DNA of 64,000 nucleotides from Chryseobacterium phocaeense (GTDB lineage Bacteria > Bacteroidota > Bacteroidia > Flavobacteriales > Weeksellaceae), in the NCBI RefSeq assembly GCF_900169075.1, contig NZ_LT827014.1, positions 372,001-436,000 on the forward strand. The letters run 5' to 3'. Numbering within the stretch: the stretch's first letter is position 1; each line of letters starts with the position of its first letter. The notes under the pieces were generated by a model. That model was not told where the DNA came from and did not search any database. It worked only from the letters and a program-made list of their open reading frames with translations. Position numbers and translations under genes: made by a program. Shown here one piece after another: positions 7,540-15,457 of this stretch.

Positions 7540-7954
7540 GGTTAGTTTTTAATTTTAATATTAAGCTTTCTATTTCCTTGTTCATCGTTTTTTCAAATTC
7601 ATCACCTACAAAAACCTTAATCACCTCAATTTCCCCTACAATTCCATCATTAAAATAATCCAGCTCTTCAGACGGCACCCAGAGCTCATTGTGATTTCTG
7701 GCTCCTACATTCTGTGCTGGATATTGATTGATAATCTCTTCCTTTACCCTGAACATGGTAACAAAACCCAGATAATTTCCGGCCTCATCCCTGGTATTCC
7801 ACTTTTCAGCAATTTCTGATGCATACTCTTCATTCAGAACCGGATAGAAAATGGGCTGCCAATCCAGTCTTGGAGGGAATTTTTTATATCCGTTTTCCGC
7901 GATCAGTATCATTTCCTTTTCTCCAACCGGTCTGTATAATATCTGTGTCTTCAT
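7529..7954 (-). CDS. small 'ADP-ribosylation/crystallin J1'-type protein
   Basis: A 141-residue cytoplasmic protein of a family often labelled ADP-ribosylation/crystallin J1, although it is unrelated to the DraG fold. Recognisable family positions are YRPVGEKEMILI at the N-terminus, FPPRLDWQPIFYPVLNEEYA in the first third, GFVTMFRV and HNELWVPSEEL. The combination of an early RPVG, a central hydrophobic strand and a late ELW(V/I)P could fit an ADP-ribosyltransferase-like fold, but this is inference and no catalytic triad can be assigned. It overlaps the PARG-like gene by 11 bp. Confidence 0.7.
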   Translation of the reverse strand: MKTQILYRPVGEKEMILIAENGYKKFPPRLDWQPIFYPVLNEEYASEIAEKWNTRDEAGNYLGFVTMFRVKEEIINQYPAQNVGARNHNELWVPSEELDYFNDGIVGEIEVIKVFVGDEFEKTMNKEIESLILKLKTNHDQ

Positions 7955-7998
7955 GGTCTTTTTTTGGCTTTATTCTGTCATTAAATATAAGCCATTAT

Positions 7999-9072
7999 TT
8001 AGTTAAAAAATTCTTTAAAATCTTTTGAATAAGGTGAATATGATCCGTAAATTTTATCAATCCTTACCTTTAAATTCTCTGGTTTAAACTGTTCATCAGT
8101 CTGATCCAGGCAAGTGATCACCAAATTCTTTTTTGTGGTCTTTACATAAGCTCCGTCTACAATAAGCGCATAATTCAATAATTCATAATCCAGATTTCCA
8201 AACCGGAGTTCTTTCTGATATTCATTAAATACGCAGGTCTCCTCTTCATTATTTTTCAGGCTTAATTCCTTTTCATTGCTCATCCAGCCGCTTCCATGCC
8301 GGGTAGAATAGATTCTGGTAACATAATACATTTCGATATCTTCTATGTTCAGCCGCCTGCAGATTTCATACGCATTTTTTGAGGTAGTGTTTGCATAGGT
8401 AACATTCGGAAATACACCGTGATCCATATCCAGCAAAACTCCCTGGCTTCCCTCGAAAATGAGGTTTTCAAATGAATTCAGGTAGGAATAATCATCAATT
8501 TTCCATTCAATTTCATCTATCGCATTCAGGAAATCGTTTATAGCTTCTTCTACCTGTTTTTCATCCATATAGCCATAGTAATAAGCAATTCCATTCAGTT
8601 TTTCGATCAGCATGCCTCTCGGTGCCATTAAATCGGCGCCAAATAGTTTATAAGGGCTTTCATGTCTTTTCATGGTTGCTCCAATGCCTTTTCCACAGGT
8701 TCCGTGCTCCAGATTTTTTGTACTGGTCCTGTTCTGCCAGACATCAAACGGAGTGGTTACTTTGGCCAGTGGGTGAATGTGCAGTTCAATATTTCCGCCT
8801 TTTTCCAATAACTCTTTTCTTTCATTCAGGAGAAAAACCGGATGAACGGTACAGTGTTCTGTAAAATAAGACGGTAACCCACGAAGCGCACCGCTCGCAT
8901 AGCTGGAATGGATATGTTTTTTATCTCCAATCATCACCGTATGCGCTGCCTGCTGTCCTCCGGAAAACCTGATGGCTACTGACTCCGGGTTCTGTCGGGC
9001 AAGAAAATCAGTCGTAATTCCCTTGCCTTCATCACCAAAACCCAGTCCTATAACTATTTGTGCCTTTTTCAT
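7999..9072 (-). CDS. divergent short adenylosuccinate-synthetase-like protein
   Basis: A 357-residue PurA-superfamily protein, about 70 residues shorter than standard adenylosuccinate synthetase. The GTPase-like loop GFGDEGKG keeps the catalytic Asp (D14), and H44 in GGQQAAHT corresponds to the catalytic His of GGNNAGHT. The FEGSQGVLLDMDHG block is also kept. However, the loop after the first lysine (GKGI rather than GKGK), the GGQQAA loop and the guanine-recognition region (ITCLDQTD in place of the usual TKLD block) differ. It begins 3 bp after the VWA gene inside the ADP-ribose operon, not in a purine operon. A role in joining an amino acid to a purine nucleotide or NAD-derived molecule is conceivable but unproven. 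Confidence 0.85.
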   Translation of the reverse strand: MKKAQIVIGLGFGDEGKGITTDFLARQNPESVAIRFSGGQQAAHTVMIGDKKHIHSSYASGALRGLPSYFTEHCTVHPVFLLNERKELLEKGGNIELHIHPLAKVTTPFDVWQNRTSTKNLEHGTCGKGIGATMKRHESPYKLFGADLMAPRGMLIEKLNGIAYYYGYMDEKQVEEAINDFLNAIDEIEWKIDDYSYLNSFENLIFEGSQGVLLDMDHGVFPNVTYANTTSKNAYEICRRLNIEDIEMYYVTRIYSTRHGSGWMSNEKELSLKNNEEETCVFNEYQKELRFGNLDYELLNYALIVDGAYVKTTKKNLVITCLDQTDEQFKPENLKVRIDKIYGSYSPYSKDFKEFFN

Positions 9073-9075
9073 GAC

Positions 9076-9930
9076 TTAATACATCTGAATATTATCAAAT
9101 CCTCCGTTACCTGCAGTTCCGGTTGTTTTATTTTTAAATGTTTTGCAGACCACATTTTTAATAACATCCGGAATTTCCCTGTGATCTCTTACAGACAGAC
9201 AGTTTTCTCCCAACAGCTCTATCCAGCCTCTGCTTGCTCTTAATGCCTGATCAGAGTGTAAAACATTAATGTGGTAGACTTCGTAGCGTTTTTGAGCTTC
9301 TTTCAGTAGCTCAAAGTGGCTGTAGGTCTGCTGGCCTGCTCCCATAATTTCTCTGACAGCTAATGCAGGAAGTGTTCTCAGAAAAGGTTCATCTCCTATT
9401 GTAAACAGGATTCCTTTCTGGTTTCTCTTCTCAAAAGCATCTGTTCTGGTATGGAAAGCCGCAAAATACCAGGCCAGAAGGTAGCTCTCACCGCCATTTC
9501 CTCCTCCTCCGGATTCAATGTAGGTTCGGGTAAGCCACATGTCCAGCTCCTCATCTCCGGATTCGAACTGCCCTACCTGTAAGGGATAAGCGTCACATTC
9601 ATGATCCCCTATTCCCAGGAATAAAAGGGCCGGATCGGGAACTCCTCCCTGCATAATTCCGCCCATTAATCTGGGAAGTCCTTCTTTAATCAACTCATGA
9701 GGGATGTGTCCCATACTGCCCGTTACGTCCAGTCCCAGAATGATGGGAACCGTATCCGGATGTACATCAGAATCCCTGGATTCCCTGAAAGAAATTCCTT
9801 TTGGATTCATAGATTCATGGGCTCTTCCCAATGCGTTCTGAGTGAAAATTTCTCCTGCGGATTTATATCCGTAACCTGCTTTTCTTGCTCTGTTTAAACG
9901 AGCGTCCATATCGTATCTTGTACTTCCCAT
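9076..9930 (-). CDS. von Willebrand factor type A domain protein
   Basis: A 284-residue cytoplasmic protein. The central VWA domain begins at about residue 60 with VPIILGLDVTGSMG; D68-x-T70-G-S72 forms a MIDAS-like metal site in which the usual second position Ser is Thr. A glycine-rich loop (ESGGGGNGGES) follows, then GILFTIGDEPFLR. The first 60 residues are basic and contain RLNRARKAGYGYKSAGEIF. There is no signal peptide. It follows the coiled-coil gene with a 2-bp gap, so the two proteins are probably partners. VWA proteins usually act as assembly or metal-dependent adhesion modules; the specific role is unknown. Confidence 0.85.
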   Translation of the reverse strand: MGSTRYDMDARLNRARKAGYGYKSAGEIFTQNALGRAHESMNPKGISFRESRDSDVHPDTVPIILGLDVTGSMGHIPHELIKEGLPRLMGGIMQGGVPDPALLFLGIGDHECDAYPLQVGQFESGDEELDMWLTRTYIESGGGGNGGESYLLAWYFAAFHTRTDAFEKRNQKGILFTIGDEPFLRTLPALAVREIMGAGQQTYSHFELLKEAQKRYEVYHINVLHSDQALRASRGWIELLGENCLSVRDHREIPDVIKNVVCKTFKNKTTGTAGNGGFDNIQMY

Positions 9931-9932
9931 AA

Positions 9933-10268
9933 CTATAATGTTTTACCGAATAAATATTCAAATCTCTTTACAGCAATTTCCAGCTGAATATTTAAATTTC
10001 TGATTGTTAATGATAATTCTATGTCTTTCTGAACAAATGCCTCCGGCTGAAAATCTTCAAACGTAAGGCTGTTTCTGTCTAAAGGGCTGATATCAATAAG
10101 TCCTTCCCTTTCCCGTTCCAGCCGTTTTATTTTAAGCTCGATGTCTTCCACTCTGCGCCTGTAGATCAATTCGGAGTCTGCTCCGATAATTTGGGCCCGG
10201 TCTTCTCTGATCTGGTCATTATTTCTCTGTAACAACCCGATAAATCTTGGTTTTAATTCGTCCTCCAT
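9933..10268 (-). CDS. small coiled-coil protein, unknown function
   Basis: A 111-residue charged protein with no signal or membrane segment. Residues 40-60 (RRRVEDIELKIKRLEREREG) have coiled-coil character and the C-terminal third is a second amphipathic helix (LTIRNLNIQLEIAVKRFEYL). I recognise no family. It is the first gene after the second NrtR-like palindrome and is followed with a 2-bp gap by the VWA gene, so an accessory or partner role for the VWA protein is likely. Confidence 0.65.
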   Translation of the reverse strand: MEDELKPRFIGLLQRNNDQIREDRAQIIGADSELIYRRRVEDIELKIKRLEREREGLIDISPLDRNSLTFEDFQPEAFVQKDIELSLTIRNLNIQLEIAVKRFEYLFGKTL

Positions 10269-10279
10269 CTTTTAACTAT

Positions 10280-10300
10280 TTTGTGTTATTTTTACACTAA
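10280..10300. promoter_or_regulatory. probable NrtR operator, site 1
   Basis: GTGT (10283-10286), seven bases, ACAC (10294-10297), extended as TTGTGTTATTTTTACACTAA. It lies 12 bp upstream of the coiled-coil gene. It differs from the site at 11521-11541 at one core base, and both have the GTGT/ACAC arms known for NrtR operators in other bacteria. The nearby NrtR-type regulator makes the assignment plausible. Confidence 0.65.
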
Positions 10301-10340
10301 TTGGAATTGACATAACAATGTCTTTTCCTGCAAAGCTTAT

Positions 10341-10889
10341 TTACTTCTTGGAATACATGACATCTGTTCTCAAAACATATTTCAATCCGCTGATCAGGGT
10401 TTTTCCTTCATGTCTTAAAGGATGATAAAATACCAGTGCCGAACCTTTCTTCGGAGCTACCGTAAACAGATTTTCAAATTCTGTTTCCCCTCCTTCAAAA
10501 TCATCATTCAGATAGATCAGAAAAGTGTAGAAACTTTTTTCATTTTCATTGCGTATATAGCTTCCGTCCCGGTGCATTTTGAACCGTTGTCCGGGAGAAT
10601 ATTTATACACCCTGAACATTTCATTAAAATCCTTAAGTGTATAATTCTCATGATTTCCGGGAAGGAATGTTGCGGCCATTTCAAAAAGCTCATCAGCCAG
10701 TAGATTATCAAAAATCATCAGTCGGTCGTTGTTTCTGATTCCTTTACTCATCATCTGTCTCCCGTTCATATTGATTTTCGCTTCTTCAAATACTTTTCCC
10801 CGCGCCATGGTTATATATTCATCGCAGGCTTCCGAAGAAAGGAAATCTTCAATCAGAAATATCTGTGGATGCAGTACTGTTTTTTCCAT
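10341..10889 (-). CDS. 2-oxoglutarate/Fe(II)-dependent oxygenase (prolyl 4-hydroxylase type)
   Basis: A 182-residue oxygenase of the P4H-like branch. The iron ligands H106 and D108 (MHRDGS) and H160 (LRHEG) are present, and R174 (YVLRTD) is placed to bind 2-oxoglutarate. The YLNDDFEGGETEF stretch before the second half is typical of this family. It should hydroxylate a protein, peptide or small molecule; the substrate is unknown. It starts 33 bp after the NADAR gene and precedes NrtR-like site 1, so it is predicted to be read from the NADAR promoter. Confidence 0.88.
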   Translation of the reverse strand: MEKTVLHPQIFLIEDFLSSEACDEYITMARGKVFEEAKINMNGRQMMSKGIRNNDRLMIFDNLLADELFEMAATFLPGNHENYTLKDFNEMFRVYKYSPGQRFKMHRDGSYIRNENEKSFYTFLIYLNDDFEGGETEFENLFTVAPKKGSALVFYHPLRHEGKTLISGLKYVLRTDVMYSKK

Positions 10890-10922
10890 GGATCATATTC
10901 TGTGTTTGGTGATTGTGTGTTT

Positions 10923-11465
10923 TTATCTTCTTAACTCATCTCTGACTTCCATTAAAGCAAATCCCAGCAGATTTTCCCCGTCCCATAGAAGCGGATTTTG
11001 TGCTCTTGGATCTGATTCCAGCATTCCGATTCCCCAGATCCGGTCATACGGACTGGCCTCTATCAGAATCTTGTTATCTGTTGACAATAAAAATGCTTCC
11101 AGCCTGGGGCTTTGTGAAAATTTCAGCAGGTTGGCTTTCTTTACAATTTCATATTTGTGTGCATCCCAAAGTTTTGCTTCAAAATGCTTCACTTTTCTTC
11201 CCAGACTTTTAGCATCGTTAGGTGTTTCAGATTTTAAAACTTTTTCCAAAATTTCCTCATCCTTGAATAATCTGGCTTTTCCTGCCATCATATAATGCTC
11301 AGCAGTTTTATAAACGATTCCATTTTCTTCGAACTCAACCGGAAGCCATTGGCTGAAACAGGATTTTGTAACCGCATCTTTTACAGTATGACCCCAGAAA
11401 AACATGAAATCGAGTTCTTTGTTTTCCTGATATCCTTCTCTAATATTTTGTAAAGTGTATTTCAT
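10923..11465 (-). CDS. NADAR family protein (YbiA-like N-glycosidase)
   Basis: A 180-residue NADAR/YbiA-like protein. Characteristic segments are MFFWGH (21-26), SQWLPVEF (38-45), YKTAEHYMMAGKARLF (52-67) and ASPYDRIWGIGM near residues 133-144. YbiA of E. coli hydrolyses N-glycosidic bonds in riboflavin intermediates, and some relatives reverse ADP-ribosylation of guanine or act on ADP-ribose derivatives. The frame opens at 11486, but the promoter -7 box at 11484-11491 would lie over that codon, so the ATG at 11465 (MKYTLQN) is preferred. It heads the first transcription unit of the ADP-ribose cluster. Confidence 0.9.
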   Translation of the reverse strand: MKYTLQNIREGYQENKELDFMFFWGHTVKDAVTKSCFSQWLPVEFEENGIVYKTAEHYMMAGKARLFKDEEILEKVLKSETPNDAKSLGRKVKHFEAKLWDAHKYEIVKKANLLKFSQSPRLEAFLLSTDNKILIEASPYDRIWGIGMLESDPRAQNPLLWDGENLLGFALMEVRDELRR

Positions 11466-11483
11466 GATTGCGTTATTATTACA

Positions 11484-11515
11484 CAAATGTAAAACAATAT
11501 TACTTTATAAACAAA
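11484..11515 (-). promoter_or_regulatory. Bacteroidota promoter of the NADAR gene
   Basis: On the minus strand TTTG (11515-11512), 20 bases, then TACATTTG (11491-11484) fit the TTTG / TAnnTTTG consensus. Transcription would begin near 11480, about 15 bases ahead of the chosen ATG. Confidence 0.65.
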
Positions 11516-11520
11516 ATATA

Positions 11521-11541
11521 TTTGTGTTATTTTGACACTAA
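11521..11541. promoter_or_regulatory. probable NrtR operator, site 2
   Basis: GTGT (11524-11527), seven bases, ACAC (11535-11538), extended as TTTGTGTTATTTTGACACTAA. It abuts the -33 element of the NADAR promoter, a good place for repression. Confidence 0.7.
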
Positions 11542-11727
11542 AAATTTAACTGTCTGATTATCAGAAAATAATTTTGAAATTCTTAAGTACATTTAAAACA
11601 CGGATAGCACTAATCCTTTCACAAATAGCACAAATACAATAACAACTAAAATTTTAGTTCAATTATTCAAAATGATAATCTCTGGGATTTTTGATGGAAA
11701 TTAAGGTTAGATAAGGGTTGAAAGAAA

Positions 11728-12423
11728 TTATTTGATTTCGAAATAAAACCCTTCTTTCTCAAGCTCCTCGTACTTCTGCTGATTGAAGGTAAAGAGTTTT
11801 CCGGGTCTTCCGCTGCCTTCTTTTTTTACATTATTGGTTTCATTTAGAAGACCGTAGCTCATGATCTTTTTGCGGAAATTCCTGCGGTCTATTTCCCGGC
11901 CGACAATGGTTCTGTAAAGATTTTCAAGGTCTGAAAAAGGAAATTCTTCGTTAAGAAGATTAAAACCAATCGGCTGATATTGGATTTTAGTACGAAGCCT
12001 GTTTAACGCAATATCGATAATATTTTTATGGTCAAAAGCTAATGACGGCAGCTTATTGACACTGAACCATTGGGCGTCTTCTGCATCTGAATCTGCAAAG
12101 AGCTCATGATAAGAAGGGTTCACAAGGCCCAGATAAGCCACAGAAACCACTCTGTTCCGGGGATCCCGGCCTACGTTACCAAAAGTATAGAGTTGTTCCA
12201 AAAAATCGGGCTTTATGCCTGCCTCTTCGTAAAGTTCTCTTTTCACTGCATCATCAAGGTTCTCATCATCAAGAACCAGACCTCCGGGAAGCGCCCAGCC
12301 CCCTTTGAACGGATCGATCTTTCTTTTGATTAAAAGAAGCTGAAGATCCTGCTTGTCAAAGTACCCGAAAATAACGGCATCTACGGCCACTTTGATATCC
12401 TGAATTTTTTTTGGAGACCCCAT
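11728..12423 (-). CDS. nrtR: NrtR-type Nudix transcriptional regulator
   Basis: A 231-residue protein: N-terminal Nudix domain plus a C-terminal winged-helix region. The Nudix box is intact (G48-x5-E54-x7-R62-E-L-x-E66-E67-x-G69-I70), and the C-terminal part contains RNFRKKIMSYG and GRPGKLFTF as in NrtR/COG4111 regulators. NrtR senses ADP-ribose, which releases it from DNA upstream of NAD-related genes. The frame opens at 12459, but the -7 box (12449-12456) lies in that extension, so the ATG at 12423 is chosen. It is transcribed in the same direction as the ADP-ribose cluster, 242 bp ahead of the NADAR ATG. Whether the Nudix site is still catalytic cannot be seen. Confidence 0.85.
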   Translation of the reverse strand: MGSPKKIQDIKVAVDAVIFGYFDKQDLQLLLIKRKIDPFKGGWALPGGLVLDDENLDDAVKRELYEEAGIKPDFLEQLYTFGNVGRDPRNRVVSVAYLGLVNPSYHELFADSDAEDAQWFSVNKLPSLAFDHKNIIDIALNRLRTKIQYQPIGFNLLNEEFPFSDLENLYRTIVGREIDRRNFRKKIMSYGLLNETNNVKKEGSGRPGKLFTFNQQKYEELEKEGFYFEIK

Positions 12424-12437
12424 AAATCTAGTTTGCG

Positions 12438-12477
12438 TTGTGAATACACAAAGGTACAATTAATAAATGAAATCAAA
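12438..12477 (-). promoter_or_regulatory. nrtR promoter with overlapping palindrome
   Basis: The minus strand has TTTG (12477-12474), 17 bases, then TACCTTTG (12456-12449). The palindrome TTGTGAATACACAA (12438-12451) covers the end of the -7 box and the predicted start of transcription. Its spacing differs from the two GTGT-N7-ACAC sites, so autoregulation by NrtR is only a guess. Confidence 0.5.
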
Positions 12478-12546
12478 AAAACAATTGACCGCATAATAAA
12501 ATTAACTACCTTTATTTCACATTAATACACTTAAAATTAACTAATT

Positions 12547-13188
12547 ATGAAAAATCTATTGTTATTATTCTCAGTCGTTTTTCTGGCAACCGCTTGCGAG
12601 AAAGGAAAACCAGCAACAGAAAAAGGTTCTTCCGGAACAGATTCGGCTTCGGCCAAAGAATGGAAACCTGTGGACTCTGCCACTGCTATGAAAGCCTGGA
12701 TGGAATACTCCACACCGGGAGAAATGCAGAAAACATTAGCCGCCTCGGATGGAAACTGGACCGGGACCACAACAACCTGGATGGAAAACGGCGGGAATCC
12801 TGTCACCAGCCAATCTGAATGTACCAATAAAATGATCCTTGGTGGAAGATATCAGCAAAGTACCTACAAAGGAAACTTTATGGGTATGCCGTTTGAAGGA
12901 ATGAGCCTTATGGGTTATGATAATACCAAGAAGAAATTTGTAAGTACCTGGGTAGATAATATGGGAACCGGAATTATGCATGCGGAAGGAGACTGGAACC
13001 CTTCTAAAAAATCCATAGAACTTAAAGGTAAAATGACAGATCCTGCGAGACCGGGAGAAGAATGTGATTTCCGCGAAGTGTATACTTTTACGGACGCAAA
13101 CAATCACATGATGGAAATGTACGGTCCTGATTCCAAAACAGGAAAAGAATACAAAACCATGGAAATAAAATTCACCAGAAAGAAGTAA
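12547..13188 (+). CDS. DUF1579 family lipoprotein
   Basis: A 213-residue predicted lipoprotein. Residues 1-17 (MKNLLLLFSVVFLATAC) carry a lipobox with C17 as the lipidated residue. A short Ser/Thr/Lys linker follows, then a DUF1579 domain recognisable from WMEYSTPGEMQK near residue 42, DGNWTG, GGRY, GMPFEGMSLMGYDNT and a C-terminal EMYGPDSKTGKEYK. DUF1579 proteins are beta-rich and of unknown function. It is the first plus-strand gene after the ADP-ribose cluster, diverging from nrtR. Confidence 0.85.
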   Translation: MKNLLLLFSVVFLATACEKGKPATEKGSSGTDSASAKEWKPVDSATAMKAWMEYSTPGEMQKTLAASDGNWTGTTTTWMENGGNPVTSQSECTNKMILGGRYQQSTYKGNFMGMPFEGMSLMGYDNTKKKFVSTWVDNMGTGIMHAEGDWNPSKKSIELKGKMTDPARPGEECDFREVYTFTDANNHMMEMYGPDSKTGKEYKTMEIKFTRKK

Positions 13189-13284
13189 AACAGGTGAATC
13201 ACCACAGCGAAAACAGTGATTTTCATTAGAGGTTGTATGACAGATATGCTCAACTTTGGGATAAGAATTAAAAATTATACCATC

Positions 13285-13494
13285 ATGAAAACATTATTAA
13301 GAGCCTTTATCGTGGTTATTATCATCATAGGAGGAGTACTGATCATTGTTGTGGGGAAAAAACCTTTCCCGGAACCCGAATGCATTGTTTGCGGGATTAA
13401 TCTTATAAGAACATTGGGAATAGCTGAAGTCATTCTCGGTCTCGGAGCCCTGGTGATCCAGGCCAACCTGATTGAGAAGCAGCGTAATTTCTGA
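13285..13494 (+). CDS. small membrane protein, unknown function
   Basis: A 69-residue protein with two hydrophobic segments, about residues 5-23 (LRAFIVVIIIIGGVLIIVV) and 43-60, separated by a Pro/Cys loop (PFPEPECIVC). The frame is open from 13216, but the ATG at 13285 gives a normal lysine-started membrane protein and the upstream stretch looks non-coding. I recognise no family. The gene ends 6 bp before a bidirectional terminator. Confidence 0.6.
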   Translation: MKTLLRAFIVVIIIIGGVLIIVVGKKPFPEPECIVCGINLIRTLGIAEVILGLGALVIQANLIEKQRNF

Positions 13495-13500
13495 AAAATA

Positions 13501-13530
13501 AAAGACCGGTAATTTTCTACCGGTCTTTTT
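13501..13530. terminator. bidirectional intrinsic terminator
   Basis: AAAGACCGGTA, loop ATTTTC, TACCGGTCTTT followed by a T run, between the convergent small membrane gene (+) and lepA (-). Confidence 0.85.
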
Positions 13531-13534
13531 TATA

Positions 13535-15331
13535 TTAATCGTTCAGTTTCAGTACGGCCATAAATGCGGATTGAGGCACTTCTACCCTACCGATCTGCTT
13601 CATTTTTTTCTTACCTTCTTTCTGCTTTTCAAGAAGTTTACGCTTTCTGGAGATGTCACCTCCGTAACATTTTGCCGTAACGTCTTTTCTTAAAGCTTTT
13701 ATGGTTTCCCTTGCGATAACCTTCGTTCCCAATGCAGCCTGAACTGCAATATCGAACTGCTGTCTCGGGATCAGCTCACGAAGCTTTTCACACATCTTTT
13801 TCCCGATGTAGTAGGCATTGCTGTCGTGGATCAGTGAGGAAAGGGCATCTACCATGTCTCCGTTGATCAGGATGTCCATTTTTACAAGCTTGGAAGCTCT
13901 GAATCCAATCGGATGGTAATCAAATGACGCATACCCTTTTGAGATGGATTTCAGTCGGTCATAGAAGTCGAAAACCACTTCAGCCAAAGGCATATTGAAT
14001 ACCAGCTCTACTCTTTCTGAAGTTAAATAGCTCTGATTAACAATTTCACCTCGTTTTTCAATACATAATGTCATTACAGAACCTACAAAATCAGATTTTG
14101 TAATAATAGAAGCTTTGATGAAAGGCTCTTCTACCCTGTCCATGATCGAAGGATCCATCATTTCAGAAGGGTTGTTGATCAGGATCGGTGTTTCAGGGTC
14201 TTTTTTAGAATATCCAAAATACGATACGTTCGGTACCGTAGTAATCACGTTCATATTGAACTCCCTGTCCAGACGTTCCTGAACGATCTCCATGTGAAGC
14301 ATTCCCAGGAATCCGCAACGGAAACCAAATCCTAAAGCTGCAGAACTTTCCGGTTCAAATACCAAAGAGGCATCATTCAGCCTCAGTTTTTCAAGGGAAA
14401 ATCTCAATTCTTCAAAATCTTCGGAATCAATAGGATAAATTCCCGCGAATACCATCGGTTTTACTTCTTCAAATCCTTCAATAGGTCCTGAAGCAGGCTT
14501 TTCAAATGAAGTAATGGTATCTCCTACTTTTACTTCCCGCGCATCTTTAATTCCGGAAACCAGATATCCCACATCTCCGCAGCCAATAGTCTTTTTAGGA
14601 ACCTGCTTTAATTTCAGGGTCCCCACCTCATCCGCTCCATACTCTTTTCCGGTAGCAAAGAATTTGATTTTTTCATTTTTGGAAATGCTTCCGTTTACCA
14701 CTTTGAAATAGGCTTCAATTCCTCTGAAAGGATTGTAAACCGAGTCAAAAACCAAAGCCTGAAGCGGTGCATCAGGATCTCCTACAGGGGCAGGAATTCT
14801 TTCAACAATTTTTTCAAGAAGGTCATGAACGCCTTCTCCTGTTTTTCCTGAAACTCTTAAAACATCTTCATATTCGCATCCGATCAGATTCATGATCTCA
14901 TCGGTTACTTCTTCAGGATTGGCAGACGGAAGGTCAATTTTATTAAGAATCGGAATAATGGTAAGATCATTTTCCAATGCCAGATACAGGTTACTGATGG
15001 TTTGAGCCTGGATACTCTGTGCAGCATCTACAATCAGAAGCGCACCTTCACAGGCTGCAATAGAACGGGAAACCTCGTAAGAAAAGTCTACGTGTCCCGG
15101 GGTGTCAATAAGGTTTAAAATATATTTTTCTCCTTTATACTCATAATCCATCTGGATGGCGTGAGATTTAATGGTAATCCCGCGTTCTTTTTCCAGATCC
15201 ATATCATCCAGCGTCTGAGATTGAAGCTCCCTCTGGGAAACGGTATTGGTATACTCCAGAAGACGGTCCGCCAAAGTACTTTTACCATGGTCAATATGGG
15301 CAATTATGCAAAAATTTCGTATGTTTTTCAT
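13535..15331 (-). CDS. lepA: elongation factor 4 (LepA)
   Basis: A 598-residue translational GTPase that back-translocates ribosomes and aids 30S assembly. The G1 loop AHIDHGKST (11-19), the switch region ERGITIKS, the G3 block DTPGHVDF and NKIDLP are present, and the C-terminus contains the LepA-specific basic region [24 protein letters not shown]. Length and order match the family. The start at 15331 lies 20 bases after a TATCTTTG promoter box. Confidence 0.97.
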   Translation of the reverse strand: MKNIRNFCIIAHIDHGKSTLADRLLEYTNTVSQRELQSQTLDDMDLEKERGITIKSHAIQMDYEYKGEKYILNLIDTPGHVDFSYEVSRSIAACEGALLIVDAAQSIQAQTISNLYLALENDLTIIPILNKIDLPSANPEEVTDEIMNLIGCEYEDVLRVSGKTGEGVHDLLEKIVERIPAPVGDPDAPLQALVFDSVYNPFRGIEAYFKVVNGSISKNEKIKFFATGKEYGADEVGTLKLKQVPKKTIGCGDVGYLVSGIKDAREVKVGDTITSFEKPASGPIEGFEEVKPMVFAGIYPIDSEDFEELRFSLEKLRLNDASLVFEPESSAALGFGFRCGFLGMLHMEIVQERLDREFNMNVITTVPNVSYFGYSKKDPETPILINNPSEMMDPSIMDRVEEPFIKASIITKSDFVGSVMTLCIEKRGEIVNQSYLTSERVELVFNMPLAEVVFDFYDRLKSISKGYASFDYHPIGFRASKLVKMDILINGDMVDALSSLIHDSNAYYIGKKMCEKLRELIPRQQFDIAVQAALGTKVIARETIKALRKDVTAKCYGGDISRKRKLLEKQKEGKKKMKQIGRVEVPQSAFMAVLKLND

Positions 15332-15350
15332 TTAAGAATGTTGTAGTTTG

Positions 15351-15358
15351 CAAAGATA
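15351..15358 (-). promoter_or_regulatory. -7 promoter box of lepA
   Basis: TATCTTTG on the minus strand, 20 bases ahead of the lepA start codon, matches TAnnTTTG. Confidence 0.55.
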
Positions 15359-15457
15359 AAAAAAAGCGAGACATAATTTCTGCTTAATTCTTTCTTTTAA
15401 CTGAAACACAGACAAGAATAAGGGAGGAATCTGATTTTTTCCGGTTTTTTAAAATTA

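Noticed and set aside
7999..9072. PurZ, the phage-type 2-aminoadenylosuccinate synthetase for diaminopurine DNA
   Set aside because: The Asp of the GDEGKG loop is kept whereas PurZ has a Ser there, and no other genes of the Z-genome pathway are near.
11466..11486. A start of the NADAR gene at 11486
   Set aside because: The probable promoter -7 box (11484-11491) lies at that codon, so 11465 is preferred.
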